NCBI RefSeq assembly: GCF_012396235.1
Contig: NZ_JAAXPA010000022.1
Location: 1-64,000, forward strand
Length of the DNA: 64,000 bases
Reading direction: 5' to 3'
DNA from: Rhodococcus opacus
Lineage (GTDB): Bacteria; Actinomycetota; Actinomycetes; Mycobacteriales; Mycobacteriaceae
The translations under genes were made by a program, and so were the position numbers. Positions 25,452 through 35,056 of this stretch are shown piece after piece. Numbering within the stretch: position 1 is the first letter of the stretch; each line of letters starts with the position of its first letter. The notes under the pieces are model-generated. The model was not told the DNA's origin. It worked only from the letters and a program-made list of their open reading frames with translations, and did no database searches.

Positions 25452-28400
25452 GTGATCCTGCTGCTCTCCACCTCCGACACCGACCTGCTCAGCGCACGCG
25501 CCAGCGGGGCGGACTACCGCTGGGCCAACCCGGCACGGCTGCTGGTCGAGGAGGATCTGCCGGGACTGCTCGACGGCGCCGACCTGGTGGTGGTACGCAT
25601 CCTCGGTGGCCGGCGGGCGTGGGAGGAGGGCCTCGACGCGGTCCTCGCCAGCGGACTGCCGGTGGTGGTCCTCGGCGGCGAGCACGCCCCGGACGCCGAG
25701 CTGATGGAGTGCTCGACGGTCACTGCCGGTGTGTCGGCGGAGGCACACAACTATCTCGCCGAGGGCGGCGCCGACAACCTCGCCCAACTGCACCACTTCC
25801 TGTCGGACACCGTGCTGCTGACCGGTCACGGTTTCGAGGCGCCGGTCCACCTGCCGAGCTGGGGTGTCGCGCCGTTCGCTCCCGACGGGAACCCGGACCG
25901 CCCCACGATCGCCGTTCTCTACTACCGCGCGCAGCACCTGGCCGGGAACACCCGCTACATCGAGGCGCTGTGCGACGCCGTCGTCGCGGCGGGCGGCACC
26001 CCGCTGCCGATCTTCTGCGCGTCGCTGCGCACCGCCGAACCGGAGTTGCTGAACACGCTGCGCCGGGCGGACGCGATGGTGGTCACCGTGCTCGCCGCCG
26101 GCGGCACCAAGCCGGCCGGCGTCTCGGCCGGTGGCGACGACGAGGCGTGGGACGTCGCCGCGCTGGCCGCGCTGGACGTGCCGATCCTGCAGGGACTGTG
26201 CCTGACCAGCAGCCGTGAATCGTGGGAGTCCAACGACGACGGATTGTCGCCGCTCGACGTCGCCACCCAGGTCGCGGTCCCCGAGTTCGACGGCCGGCTG
26301 ATCACGGTGCCGTTCTCGTTCAAGGAGATCGACGCGGACGGTCTCTCCACCTACGTACCCGACGCCGAGCGCGCCTCCCGGGTGGCGGGCATCGCCGTCC
26401 GGCACGCCCGGCTCCGGCACATCCCCGCGTCCGACCGCCGGATCGCTCTGATGCTGTCGGCGTACCCGACGAAGCACGCCCGCATCGGCAACGCCGTCGG
26501 TCTCGACACGCCGGCCAGCGCGATCCGGTTGCTCACCGAGATGCGGGCCGCCGGATACGACCTCGGCCCCGCGGACGGACCGGATTCCGTGCCGGGTCTC
26601 GCCGCCCAGGACGGCGACGCGCTGATCCACGCCCTCATCGCCGCCGGCGGCCAGGACCCGGACTGGCTGACCGCGGAGCAGCTCGAGGGCAACCCGATCC
26701 GGATCTCCGCGGCCCGCTACCGCGAGTGGTTCTCGGCGCTGCCCGCCGAACTGCGCGAGGGCGTCGAGGAGCACTGGGGGCCGGCGCCGGGCGAACTGTA
26801 CGTCGACCGCTCGCAGGATCCCGCCGGTGAAATCGTCATCGCCGCAATGCAGTTCGGGAATCTCGTGCTGATGGTGCAGCCGCCGCGCGGATTCGGGGAG
26901 AAGCCGGTCGCGATCTACCACGACCCGGATCTACCGCCGAGCCACCACTACCTCGCCGCCTACCGGTGGATCGCCGCGGACGCCGCCGCCGGCGGTTTCG
27001 GCGCCGACGCCGTCGTCCATCTCGGCAAGCACGGCAACCTCGAATGGCTGCCCGGCAAGACACTCGGCATGTCCGCGTCGTGCGGCACCGACGCCGCACT
27101 CGGCGACCTGCCGCTGATCTACCCGTTCCTGGTCAACGATCCGGGGGAGGGCACGCAGGCCAAGCGCCGTGCCCACGCGACCCTCGTCGATCACCTGATC
27201 CCGCCGATGGCCCGCGCCGAGAGCTACGGCGACGTCTCGCGGCTCGAGCAGCTACTCGACGAGCACTCGAACATCTCCGCGCTCGACCCGTCCAAGCTGC
27301 CGGCCATTCGTCAGCAGATCTGGACGCTGATGCGCGCCGCCAAGATGGACCACGACCTCGGACTCGAGGAACGTCCCGACGAGGACGTGTTCGACGACAT
27401 GCTGCTGCACGTCGACGGCTGGCTGTGCGAGATCAAGGACGTCCAGATCCGTGACGGCCTCCACATCCTCGGTGCCGCACCCCGCGACGACGCGGAGGTC
27501 GAACTGGTGCTCGCGATGCTCCGCGCCCGGCAGATGTGGGGCGGCGAGCAGAACGTCCCCGGACTCCGCGAGGCGCTCGGCCTCAGCGAGGACGGCGACG
27601 AATCCCGTACCCGCGTCGACGACATCGAGCAGCAGGCGCACGCACTGGTGCAGGGCATGCACGACGCCGACTGGAAACCGGACGCCGCCGACACCCTCAC
27701 CGACGACGCCACCGTCGCGAAGATCCTGCGCTTCGCCGCCACCGAGGTGGTGCCCCGCCTTCGCGAGACCGACAACGAGATCGCCCAGGTGCTGCACGCG
27801 CTCGACGGCGGATTCATCGCCGCCGGGCCGAGCGGTTCGCCGCTGCGCGGGCTGATCAACGTGCTCCCGACGGGCCGCAACTTCTACTCCGTCGACCCGA
27901 AGGCCGTGCCGTCCCGGCTCGCCTGGGAGACCGGCCAGGCGATGGCCGAATCGTTGCTGGACCGCTACAAGTCCGATCACGGAGAGTGGCCGCGCTCGGT
28001 GGGTCTGTCCGTGTGGGGCACATCCGCGATGCGCACCTCCGGAGACGACATCGCCGAGGTCTTCGCGCTCCTCGGTGTGCGCCCGGTGTGGGACGAGGCG
28101 AGTCGCCGCGTGGTGAACCTCGAGGTGATCGACCTCGAGGAACTTGGCCGGCCGCGTATCGATGTCACGGTCCGGATCAGTGGTTTCTTCCGTGACGCGT
28201 TCCCGCACGTCCTGGCACTGCTCGACGACGCCGTCCGGCTCGTCGCCGCGTTGGACGAACCGGCGGAGAGCAACTTCGTGCGCGCACATGCGCAGGCGGA
28301 TCTCGCCGAGCACGGCGACGAACGCCGCGCGACCACCCGCATCTTCGGGTCGAAGCCGGGCACCTACGGGGCCGGGCTGCTGCAGCTGATCGACTCCAAG

Positions 28401-29054
28401 AGCTGGCGCGGCGACGCCGACCTCGCCGACGTGTACACCACGTGGGGTGGTTTCGCGTACGGCCGCGGACTCGACGGCGCCCCCGCCGCCGACGACATGC
28501 GGACCGCATACCGTCGAATCACCGTGGCGGCCAAGAACACCGACACCCGCGAACACGACATCGCCGACGCCGACGACTACTTCCAGTACCACGGCGGCAT
28601 GGTCGCCACCGTGCGGGCGCTCACCGGAAAGTCGCCCGAGGCATACATCGGCGACAGCACCCGGCCCGAGTCGGTGCGCACCCGAACCCTGTCGGAGGAG
28701 ACGTCCCGGGTGTTCCGCGCCCGCGTCGTGAACCCGCGGTGGCTCGAGGCGATGCGACGCCACGGATACAAGGGTGCGTTCGAGATGGCGGCCACCGTCG
28801 ACTACCTGTTCGGCTACGACGCCACCACCAACGTCGTCGCCGACTGGATGTACGAGAAGCTCGCCGAGTCGTACGTGCTGGACGAGCAGAACCGCAAGTT
28901 CATGGAACAGTCCAACCCCTGGGCCCTGCACGGCATCGCCGAACGCCTGCTCGAGGCGGCCGAGCGGAACATGTGGGAGCACCCCGAGCAGCAGACCCTC
29001 GACGGCCTGCGGCAGGTGTACCTCGAGACCGAAGGCGAACTCGAAGGAGACTGA
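25452..29054 (+). CDS. cobN: Cobaltochelatase subunit CobN
   Basis: Large subunit (1200 residues) of the ATP-dependent CobNST complex that inserts cobalt into hydrogenobyrinate a,c-diamide. Family motifs run throughout: PTIAVLYYRAQHLAGNTRYI, FSFKEIDADGLSTYVPDAER, RRIALMLSAYPTKHARIGNA, VVHLGKHGNLEWLPGKTLGM and LRGLINVLPTGRNFYSVDPK. The GTG at 25452 starts VILLLSTSDTDLLSARASGA, as in related proteins, and stands just behind a cobalamin riboswitch. The longer open frame upstream runs antisense through cobG and is not coding. CobS and CobT are not in the window. It is placed head-to-head with the cobGH-IJ operon. Confidence 0.97.
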   Translation: MILLLSTSDTDLLSARASGADYRWANPARLLVEEDLPGLLDGADLVVVRILGGRRAWEEGLDAVLASGLPVVVLGGEHAPDAELMECSTVTAGVSAEAHNYLAEGGADNLAQLHHFLSDTVLLTGHGFEAPVHLPSWGVAPFAPDGNPDRPTIAVLYYRAQHLAGNTRYIEALCDAVVAAGGTPLPIFCASLRTAEPELLNTLRRADAMVVTVLAAGGTKPAGVSAGGDDEAWDVAALAALDVPILQGLCLTSSRESWESNDDGLSPLDVATQVAVPEFDGRLITVPFSFKEIDADGLSTYVPDAERASRVAGIAVRHARLRHIPASDRRIALMLSAYPTKHARIGNAVGLDTPASAIRLLTEMRAAGYDLGPADGPDSVPGLAAQDGDALIHALIAAGGQDPDWLTAEQLEGNPIRISAARYREWFSALPAELREGVEEHWGPAPGELYVDRSQDPAGEIVIAAMQFGNLVLMVQPPRGFGEKPVAIYHDPDLPPSHHYLAAYRWIAADAAAGGFGADAVVHLGKHGNLEWLPGKTLGMSASCGTDAALGDLPLIYPFLVNDPGEGTQAKRRAHATLVDHLIPPMARAESYGDVSRLEQLLDEHSNISALDPSKLPAIRQQIWTLMRAAKMDHDLGLEERPDEDVFDDMLLHVDGWLCEIKDVQIRDGLHILGAAPRDDAEVELVLAMLRARQMWGGEQNVPGLREALGLSEDGDESRTRVDDIEQQAHALVQGMHDADWKPDAADTLTDDATVAKILRFAATEVVPRLRETDNEIAQVLHALDGGFIAAGPSGSPLRGLINVLPTGRNFYSVDPKAVPSRLAWETGQAMAESLLDRYKSDHGEWPRSVGLSVWGTSAMRTSGDDIAEVFALLGVRPVWDEASRRVVNLEVIDLEELGRPRIDVTVRISGFFRDAFPHVLALLDDAVRLVAALDEPAESNFVRAHAQADLAEHGDERRATTRIFGSKPGTYGAGLLQLIDSKSWRGDADLADVYTTWGGFAYGRGLDGAPAADDMRTAYRRITVAAKNTDTREHDIADADDYFQYHGGMVATVRALTGKSPEAYIGDSTRPESVRTRTLSEETSRVFRARVVNPRWLEAMRRHGYKGAFEMAATVDYLFGYDATTNVVADWMYEKLAESYVLDEQNRKFMEQSNPWALHGIAERLLEAAERNMWEHPEQQTLDGLRQVYLETEGELEGD

Positions 29055-29085
29055 GCAACCGTCCGGCTCCGCGGTTCGGTCTAGC

Positions 29086-29481
29086 ATGGGGCCGGTGACC
29101 ACAGAATTCGACCGGGTGTCGTCCGCGAAGTACGTCCTGCTCACCACGTTTCGGAAAGACGGCACCGCGGTGGCGACACCGCTGTGGGCCGCCGCCGACG
29201 GTGACCGCCTGCTGATGTGGACGGTCACCGACTCCTACAAGGTCAAACGCATCCGCCGCAACCCGGAGGTGACGGTGGCCGCGTGCGATGCGCGCGGCAA
29301 GCCGAAAGGCCCCGAGGTTCCCGCCCGCGCGGTCATCCTCGACGCCGCCGGCACCGATCACACGAGGGACGTGATCGCCCGCAAGTACGGCATCCTCGGC
29401 TGGCTCACGATGAAAGGCAGCCTCCTGCGCCGAGGAAAGACCGGAACCATCGGACTCGCCGTCACGGCCGAGGACCGGTAA
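29086..29481 (+). CDS. PPOX-class (likely F420-binding) flavin-fold protein
   Basis: A 131-residue protein of the pyridoxamine-phosphate-oxidase-like split-barrel fold. It has SSAKYVLLTTFRKDGTAVAT, PLWAAADGDRLLMWTVTDSY and KVKRIRRNPEVTVAACDARG, which is the Rv-type PPOX F420-dependent pattern. The ATG at 29086 or the GTG at 29095 (VTTEFDRV) may be the start; neither has a strong ribosome site. It follows cobN by 31 bases and may share its transcript. A role in F420-dependent reduction is likely by family; substrate unknown. Confidence 0.8.
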   Translation: MGPVTTEFDRVSSAKYVLLTTFRKDGTAVATPLWAAADGDRLLMWTVTDSYKVKRIRRNPEVTVAACDARGKPKGPEVPARAVILDAAGTDHTRDVIARKYGILGWLTMKGSLLRRGKTGTIGLAVTAEDR

Positions 29482-29564
29482 TCAGGTCTCCGCTCGGCGT
29501 GGGCGGCCGTGATGTGGAACCTGTCCAGTGCTGGCGCGTGGTCGGTTGATCGGCAGCGCGCCGG

Positions 29565-30149
29565 TCAGGCGAGTGCGCGAAGGTGCTCGGCGATCATCCG
29601 CTGAGCGGTTTCCGGGGTGTCGGTGTCCCCGAGCAGGACGTGCATCGCCGCGCCGTCGACGAGTGCGTGCAGGCGCATCGCCTCGGTGTCGACGTCGATG
29701 TCGGGCGCGATCAGGCCCCGCTGAGCGAGGCCGGTCAGGATCGCGGCGCAGGCACCACGGAGTTGCCGTTGGGCATCGAGGGCGATGTCTTTCAGTAGTG
29801 GATGGGCGGGGCTTTCCGCGACGAGGGCGAGGTTCACCTCCATTTCGCAGCGTCGGCGGTCGTCGAGCGGGAGGACTTCGTCCAGCACCGCGAGGGCGCG
29901 CTGCCACGGGTCGGTGATCGACGCGTGGGCCTGTGCTCGTTCGCGGACACGCGTTGCGACGAGCCGCATCGAATAGGCGAGGAGTTCGGCCTTGCTGGCG
30001 AACACGTGTCGGAGCGATCCGCTCGAGATTCCGGCCTCGGCGGCCACATCGCGTACGGACACGGCGCCGATGCCCTCGCGTTGGATCACCCGCCACACGG
30101 CCTCGGCGATTTCCTGCTGCCTTCGGTCGTGGTCGATGAGCTTCGGCAC
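29565..30149 (-). CDS. TetR-family repressor
   Basis: A 194-residue regulator. The helix-turn-helix region is GIGAVSVRDVAAEAGISSGS, then LRHVFASKAELLAYSMRLVA. The C-terminal ligand domain is of the BetI-like TetR_C type. It starts with GTG at 30149 (VPKLIDHDRRQQEIAEAVWR). It is divergent from the DUF418 membrane gene, and two related palindromes lie in the 81-bp gap, so it most likely represses itself and that gene. Confidence 0.9.
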   Translation of the reverse strand: MPKLIDHDRRQQEIAEAVWRVIQREGIGAVSVRDVAAEAGISSGSLRHVFASKAELLAYSMRLVATRVRERAQAHASITDPWQRALAVLDEVLPLDDRRRCEMEVNLALVAESPAHPLLKDIALDAQRQLRGACAAILTGLAQRGLIAPDIDVDTEAMRLHALVDGAAMHVLLGDTDTPETAQRMIAEHLRALA

Positions 30150-30157
30150 CCCGCCAT

Positions 30158-30210
30158 GTTAACACGACCGTGCTAGCATGAACGCTTGTTGGCACGATCG
30201 TACTAACAAG
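30158..30210. promoter_or_regulatory. Two palindromic operators between TetR and DUF418 genes
   Basis: The first site, 30158-30177, has TAACACGACCGTGCTAGC. The second, 30185-30210, is a 26-bp near-perfect palindrome with arms CTTGTT/AACAAG around GGCACGATCGTACT. Both share a core of the type TTNGCACGATCGTGCTAA. They sit between divergent starts (30149 and 30231), as TetR operators do. Repression is inference; the symmetry is plain in the sequence. Confidence 0.7.
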
Positions 30211-30230
30211 TACTTGGAGGGGCTGAAGGT

Positions 30231-31418
30231 ATGACGTCGCAACTGTCGAGTTCCCACCGCTATGCCGCGCTCGACGTCATGCGCGGTGCGGCCATCCTGG
30301 GCACTCTCGCCACCAACATCTGGATCTTCACCAACGTCGAGGGTCTGGTGGGGTACATCGATGGCACCGGACGAGCCACCGGCGGCTGGGCCCCGGTGCA
30401 GGCTGTGCTGCAGCAGTTCGCGCAGGGCAAGTTCCTCGGCCTGCTCACCATCATGTTCGGCGTCGGACTGCTCATCCAGCAGCGTTCTGCGCAGCGACAG
30501 GGCCGGCGGTGGCCGGGCGGATACCCGTGGCGCGCGGGGCTGCTGATGCTCGACGGAGCACTGCATTTTCTGCTGTTCACCGAGTTCGACGTCCTGACCG
30601 GATACGCCTTCACCGGATTGATCGTCGCGTTCATCCTGACCACAGGCATTCGCGCGCAACGCGTCTGGATGGCGTGTGCGGTAACCGTCCACGCGGCGAT
30701 GCTGGGCCTCGTCGTCGCAGCGTTGTCCTCGGCGCCCGCGCGGGAGCCCCAGCCGCTGTCACCGAACCCCTATGCGGACGGCAGCTTCTGGGATCTCGTC
30801 GTCTTCCGCGCCGACCACGTGTTGCTGTTCCGGCTCGAGGTGCTCTTCATCCTGCCGCTGTCGATCGCCCTGTTTCTCGTCGGCGCACACCTCTACGGTG
30901 CGCGCGTCCTCGACCCGGACCGCGGCGACTTGCGTCGGCGCCTGATGGTCGCGGGCCTGGCAATCGCACTTCCGCTGGACTTCGCGCTCGGATTGTTCGG
31001 CGGAGACGCAGGCCTGATCCTCGGCAGGTACGGGACCGCTCCGGTGGTGGCGTTGGGGCTACTCGCCGCGATCGCGCACCGCTACGCGGGCGGACGCGAA
31101 CCCGGCCCGGCCGGTCGGGCGCTCTCGGGAGTCGGCCGCACTGCCCTCAGTTGCTATGTGCTGCAGAACATCCTGTGCTCGATCGTCTGCTACGGCTGGG
31201 GATTCGGCCTCGCGGCCCGGTTGAACGGCGCCACCGTCGTTCCGGCGACCATCGTGTTGTTCGGTGCCGTCTCGGCGACGCTGATCGTCGTGTCACGCCT
31301 GTGGTTGCGGCGGTTCGATCGGGGGCCACTCGAATGGCTCACGCACCGGGGCTACCAGCGTCTCACCCGGGCGGACAGGAACGGTGTCACCGCGCCAGCA
31401 GTGTCGTCCATTCCTTGA
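30231..31418 (+). CDS. DUF418 integral membrane protein
   Basis: A 395-residue membrane protein with about 8 to 10 hydrophobic segments. The N-terminus RYAALDVMRGAAILGTLATN and the C-terminal DUF418 block (PLDFALGLFGGDAGLILGRY, SGVGRTALSCYVLQNILCSI, LWLRRFDRGPLEWLTHRGYQ) identify the family. Transport of small metabolites has been proposed for relatives. TTGGAGGGG stands 9 bases before the ATG. Control by the divergent TetR protein is likely. The 3' end overlaps the convergent ANTAR gene by 32 bases. Confidence 0.88.
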   Translation: MTSQLSSSHRYAALDVMRGAAILGTLATNIWIFTNVEGLVGYIDGTGRATGGWAPVQAVLQQFAQGKFLGLLTIMFGVGLLIQQRSAQRQGRRWPGGYPWRAGLLMLDGALHFLLFTEFDVLTGYAFTGLIVAFILTTGIRAQRVWMACAVTVHAAMLGLVVAALSSAPAREPQPLSPNPYADGSFWDLVVFRADHVLLFRLEVLFILPLSIALFLVGAHLYGARVLDPDRGDLRRRLMVAGLAIALPLDFALGLFGGDAGLILGRYGTAPVVALGLLAAIAHRYAGGREPGPAGRALSGVGRTALSCYVLQNILCSIVCYGWGFGLAARLNGATVVPATIVLFGAVSATLIVVSRLWLRRFDRGPLEWLTHRGYQRLTRADRNGVTAPAVSSIP

Positions 31419-31686
31419 ACTCGAGGGCGTACGACGGTGCGGGCGTCGTCACGGAGGGGCACGGCTGTCGCCGAGTCGCCAACTCCACCAACGACTTCGC
31501 TGCCCGCATCACGCTGACGTGGTGATGCCGGGAGACGTCGAGTAACTCCTCGAACGCCTCGGCGTCGCCGTAACCGCGGGTGGCGATGAGGATGCCTTTC
31601 GCGGTGGCGAGAACCTCGCGTCCGTCGGGGTGACGGTGCGGAATCGGATGTGCGGGCGGTGCAGCCTCGAGTACGTCGTTCGACAC
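31387..31686 (-). CDS. Small ANTAR-domain protein
   Basis: A 99-residue protein made almost only of an ANTAR RNA-binding domain: HPDGREVLATAKGILIATRG, then FEELLDVSRHHHVSVMRAAK. ANTAR domains bind paired hairpins in mRNA leaders and prevent termination. No sensor domain is present. GTG at 31686 is preferred because AGGAGATC lies 4 bases before it; the ATG at 31734 of the same frame overlaps the upstream gene. It is in a leftward pair with the small membrane protein at 31731-31937. Confidence 0.8.
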   Translation of the reverse strand: MSNDVLEAAPPAHPIPHRHPDGREVLATAKGILIATRGYGDAEAFEELLDVSRHHHVSVMRAAKSLVELATRRQPCPSVTTPAPSYALEFKEWTTLLAR

Positions 31687-31730
31687 TGTGATCTCCTGGA
31701 TTGTGGTGCTTCGCTGATGTCTCGGCGCGG

Positions 31731-31937
31731 TCATACCGCTGCCACCATCAGGGCCGTGGCGAGGACGACGATCAGTCCTCCTGTCGCGGCGGCGAGAACT
31801 GAACCGGTGATGATGCCGATTCCGGTGGCGCAGACGAGGCAGACGAACGTCGTCAGTGCCACGTCGGCGAGAGCGAACCGTCTCGTGACCTTGGTGTGGT
31901 CGTGGAGCAGTTCGCGGGTGGTGGTATCGGAGTGCAT
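31731..31937 (-). CDS. Small two-helix membrane protein
   Basis: A 68-residue protein with a polar start (MHSDTTTRELLHDHTKVTRR) and two hydrophobic helices (ALADVALTTFVCLVCATGIG and VLAAATGGLIVVLATALMVA). CCAGGAGGT precedes the ATG, so it is well translated. It lies 44 bases upstream of the ANTAR gene on the same strand. No family recognised. Confidence 0.75.
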   Translation of the reverse strand: MHSDTTTRELLHDHTKVTRRFALADVALTTFVCLVCATGIGIITGSVLAAATGGLIVVLATALMVAAV

Positions 31938-32155
31938 GAAACCTCCTGGTCAGACGGGCAAGGGACGTACTCGGCGCATGCGCCGGCCACGCGGCGCTAC
32001 GGTGAGTTTCGGCCCCGTTCTCTGGAGACCTGAATATGACATGCGCGGCGAAACGGCTCTGGAGTGAGCAATCTCATATGCGCGATGTCTGCAGCATTTA
32101 TAACGGAAACAGTACGAGCTGTCACCTAGACGAGCGTCCGCATAGGATCCGCGAC

Positions 32156-33517
32156 TCAGAGCGCCTTGCTGACCGACGACATGTGGAAGTCGGGGACACG
32201 CAACGGCGGCATCGCGGTTCGGGTGAACCAGTCCTTCCATTCCCGGGGCAGCGTCCGCTCGGTGGCTCCGCCCTGGGTGACCCTCCGCAGCAGGTCGAGG
32301 GGGCTCTCGTTGAACCGGAAGTTGTTCACGGCGCCCGTGACCTTCCCGTTCTCGACGAGGTAGACACCGTCCCGCGTCAGTCCCGTGAGCAGCAGGGTGG
32401 CGGGGTCGACCTCCCGGATGTACCAGAGGGTGGTCAGCAGCAGCCCCCGTTCGGTCTCGGCCACCATCTGGTCGAGCGATACCGAGCCGCCGGCGTCGAG
32501 GATCAGGTTGTCGCCGGGCACGGTCACGTCGGCGCCGAATTCCTTCGCCGCCGCCCGCGGGTACGCGAGCGCGTTGACGGTGCCGTCACGGATCCAGTCG
32601 ACCCGGCCCGCGTCCATCCCGTTGTCGAAGACGGACACGGATTCGGACGACGACCCGGTGACGACGAACGGTGTGTATTCCACGCCGAGTGCGGCCGGAT
32701 CGGAATAGAGGGTGAGGGGAAGTGCACTCAGCTTCTCCCCGATGCGGGTGCCGCCGGGCGCAGACAGGGCGGAGTGCCCTTCCTCCGCGGCTCGGCCTTC
32801 CATGGTCCACATGAGATAGATCATGAGGTCCGCGACTGCGGACGGCGGCAGGATTGTCTCGTAACGGCCCGCGGGCAACTCCACCCCGTTGCGGGCCCAG
32901 TCGAGGCGTGTCGACAGGTCCTGGAGCAACTTCACGCTGGCCACATCCGTGAAGTCCTTGGTGCTGGTGCCCACCCAGGCGCTGGCGTCGCCGCGTTTGC
33001 CGTTGATCTCGACCGACCCGGTCGGCTGGGCGAACCGGCGCCGGATCCCGGTCGACGTGCCCAGCCAGGTCGTGTGCAGCTGGTGATGGGCGAAACCGTA
33101 GAGCTGGTCGCTGCCGTCGAAGCCCATGCTCAGATCCTGGGCGAGTTGTTCGAACGCGCCGATCTCGGTGCGCTCCGCCGAGTCGTCCCACCGCTCGTCG
33201 GTGTCGGTGCCGGTGAGCAACGGCATCGCGTCGGACGCGGGTGTGGCTGTGCGGGCGGCGATTTCGGCCGAGCGGACCACGCCGTCGATGTCGGCGGCGT
33301 CGACGGACGCGGACGTGACGATGCCGACCTTCGCGTCCTCGCCGACCCGGACGATCGAGATGACGGTCCAGCTGCGCGACGTCGACACTCCGTTGGTGGT
33401 CATCGAGTTGCCCGCCCACCGCAGGGACGCCTCGCTGGCATCGGTGACGATCACGATGGTTTCGTCCACGGTGGCCCGGGCGAGGACCTGCTCGACGAGT
33501 TGCTGCGGTGCGATCAT
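32156..33517 (-). CDS. tldE: TldE/PmbA family metalloprotease subunit
   Basis: A 453-residue partner of TldD. In enterobacteria the TldD-TldE heterodimer removes leader peptides and unfolded segments, with TldE lacking the zinc ligands, as here (no HExxxH). It starts MIAPQQLVEQVLARATVDET and has VGTSTKDFTDVASVKLLQDL and LTRDGVYLVENGKVTGAVNN in the conserved C-terminal domain. The ATG at 33517 overlaps the tldD stop (ATGA); the longer frame upstream is antisense-like extension inside tldD. No peptide natural-product genes are nearby. Confidence 0.9.
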   Translation of the reverse strand: MIAPQQLVEQVLARATVDETIVIVTDASEASLRWAGNSMTTNGVSTSRSWTVISIVRVGEDAKVGIVTSASVDAADIDGVVRSAEIAARTATPASDAMPLLTGTDTDERWDDSAERTEIGAFEQLAQDLSMGFDGSDQLYGFAHHQLHTTWLGTSTGIRRRFAQPTGSVEINGKRGDASAWVGTSTKDFTDVASVKLLQDLSTRLDWARNGVELPAGRYETILPPSAVADLMIYLMWTMEGRAAEEGHSALSAPGGTRIGEKLSALPLTLYSDPAALGVEYTPFVVTGSSSESVSVFDNGMDAGRVDWIRDGTVNALAYPRAAAKEFGADVTVPGDNLILDAGGSVSLDQMVAETERGLLLTTLWYIREVDPATLLLTGLTRDGVYLVENGKVTGAVNNFRFNESPLDLLRRVTQGGATERTLPREWKDWFTRTAMPPLRVPDFHMSSVSKAL

Positions 33518-35043
33518 CGGCCGCCTTCCGTCCGAGTGTTCAGTACGTTGACGCCGCGGAAGAGTGCCGACGGGCAGCCGTGGCTGACGGCCGCGACCTG
33601 ACCGGGCTGCGCCTTGCCGCAGTTGAAGGCGCCGCCGAGCTGCCAGGTGGAGCGGCCGCCGACGGCGTCCATCGAACCCCAGAAGTCCGTGGTCGTCGCC
33701 TGGTACGCGACGTCGCGGAGTTGTCCGTCGAGTTTCCCGCCGCGGATGCGGTAGAACCGCTGACCGGTGAACTGGAAGTTGTAGCGTTGCATGTCGATCG
33801 ACCAGGATTTGTCGCCGACCACGTAGATGCCGTCCTCCACACCGGAGATCAGGTCGTCGGTGCTGCGATCGGCGCCGAGATCGGGTTGCAACGACACATT
33901 GGCCATCCGCTGGATGGGGACGTGGTGGGGCGAGTCGGCGTACGAGCAGCCGTTGGAACGCTCCAGCCCGAGACGGGGCGCGAACGCCCGGTCGAGTTGG
34001 TAGCCGACGAGAATCCCGTCGGCGACCAGGTCCCAGGACTGGGTTTTGACGCCTTCGTCGTCGTAACCGACCGTGGCGAGACCGTGCCGCTCGGTGCGGT
34101 CGGCGGTGACGTGCATGATCGGCGTCCCGTAGCGCAGGGTGCCGAGCTTGTCGGGGGTGGCGAACGACGTGCCGGCATACGCGGCCTCGTAACCGATGGC
34201 GCGGTCGTACTCGGTGGCGTGCCCGATGGATTCGTGGATGGTCAGCCACAGGTTGGTCGGGTCGATCACCAGGTCGGTGAGACCGGGCACCACGGTGGGG
34301 GCCTTCACCTTCTCGGCCAGCAGGTCCGGGATCCGGGCGAGTTCGTCGGTCCAGTTCCACACCCCGTCGCCGGCGACGTACTCCCATCCGCGGCCGACGG
34401 GGGGAGCGAGGGTACGCATCGTCTCGAACACACCGGCCGACTGGTCGACGGTGGTGGCTTCGAGTTGCGGATGCAGCCGCACCCGCTGCTGCACGATGGA
34501 CGAGCCGGCGAGATCGGCGTAAAACGTCTGCTCCTTCACCTGCAGGCATCCGGCGGTGACGTGGTCGACGCCGTCGGAGGCGAGGAGCCTGCGGGAGTAT
34601 TCACCGAGCAGCGAGATCTTGTCCGAGGCGGGAACTTCGAACGGATCGACGTCGTAATCGGACACCCAGCGGACGTCCGCGTGCACCGGTTCGGCGGCGA
34701 GTTCGACGTGCTCCCGGTTCAGTCCACGCAACGCCCGGGCGACGGCGACGGCCTGTTCCGCGGTCGCGGCGGCGGTCGCCGGGGTCAGCTCGGCATGCGA
34801 GGCGAAACCCCAGGTGCCGTCGACGACGACCCGCACCGCGAAGCCGAGTTCGGTGGTGTCCACCGCCGACTGCACTTCGCCGTCGCGCAACCGCAGCGAC
34901 TGACTGGTGAGCCGATGCACCCGCAGGTCGGCGTGCGACGCGCCCGCCGCACGGGCGGCGGCGAGTGCCGCGTCCGCCAGCGAACGCAGGGGGAGGGCAA
35001 GGAATTCCGGATCAACCTGTCGTGGAGCCGTCACCTCGACCAC
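33514..35043 (-). CDS. tldD: TldD family zinc metalloprotease
   Basis: Catalytic subunit of the TldD/TldE protease, 509 residues. The zinc motif H-E-S-I-G-H lies at residues 270-275 in TNLWLTIHESIGHATEYDRA. The N-terminal domain has DLRVHRLTSQSLRLRDGEVQ. The C-terminal domain has VEDGIYVVGDKSWSIDMQRY and GGAFNCGKAQPGQVAAVSHG. A GTG at 35043 opens the frame. It forms a coupled pair with tldE downstream. In other bacteria the complex matures ribosomal peptides and degrades antitoxins; substrate here unknown. Confidence 0.93.
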   Translation of the reverse strand: MVEVTAPRQVDPEFLALPLRSLADAALAAARAAGASHADLRVHRLTSQSLRLRDGEVQSAVDTTELGFAVRVVVDGTWGFASHAELTPATAAATAEQAVAVARALRGLNREHVELAAEPVHADVRWVSDYDVDPFEVPASDKISLLGEYSRRLLASDGVDHVTAGCLQVKEQTFYADLAGSSIVQQRVRLHPQLEATTVDQSAGVFETMRTLAPPVGRGWEYVAGDGVWNWTDELARIPDLLAEKVKAPTVVPGLTDLVIDPTNLWLTIHESIGHATEYDRAIGYEAAYAGTSFATPDKLGTLRYGTPIMHVTADRTERHGLATVGYDDEGVKTQSWDLVADGILVGYQLDRAFAPRLGLERSNGCSYADSPHHVPIQRMANVSLQPDLGADRSTDDLISGVEDGIYVVGDKSWSIDMQRYNFQFTGQRFYRIRGGKLDGQLRDVAYQATTTDFWGSMDAVGGRSTWQLGGAFNCGKAQPGQVAAVSHGCPSALFRGVNVLNTRTEGGR

Positions 35044-35056
35044 CGTAGTCGGTCGC

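Noticed and set aside
27252..29228. 658-codon leftward open frame inside cobN
   Set aside because: It is the GC-rich antisense shadow of cobN; composition is His/Arg/Val-rich without any protein motif.
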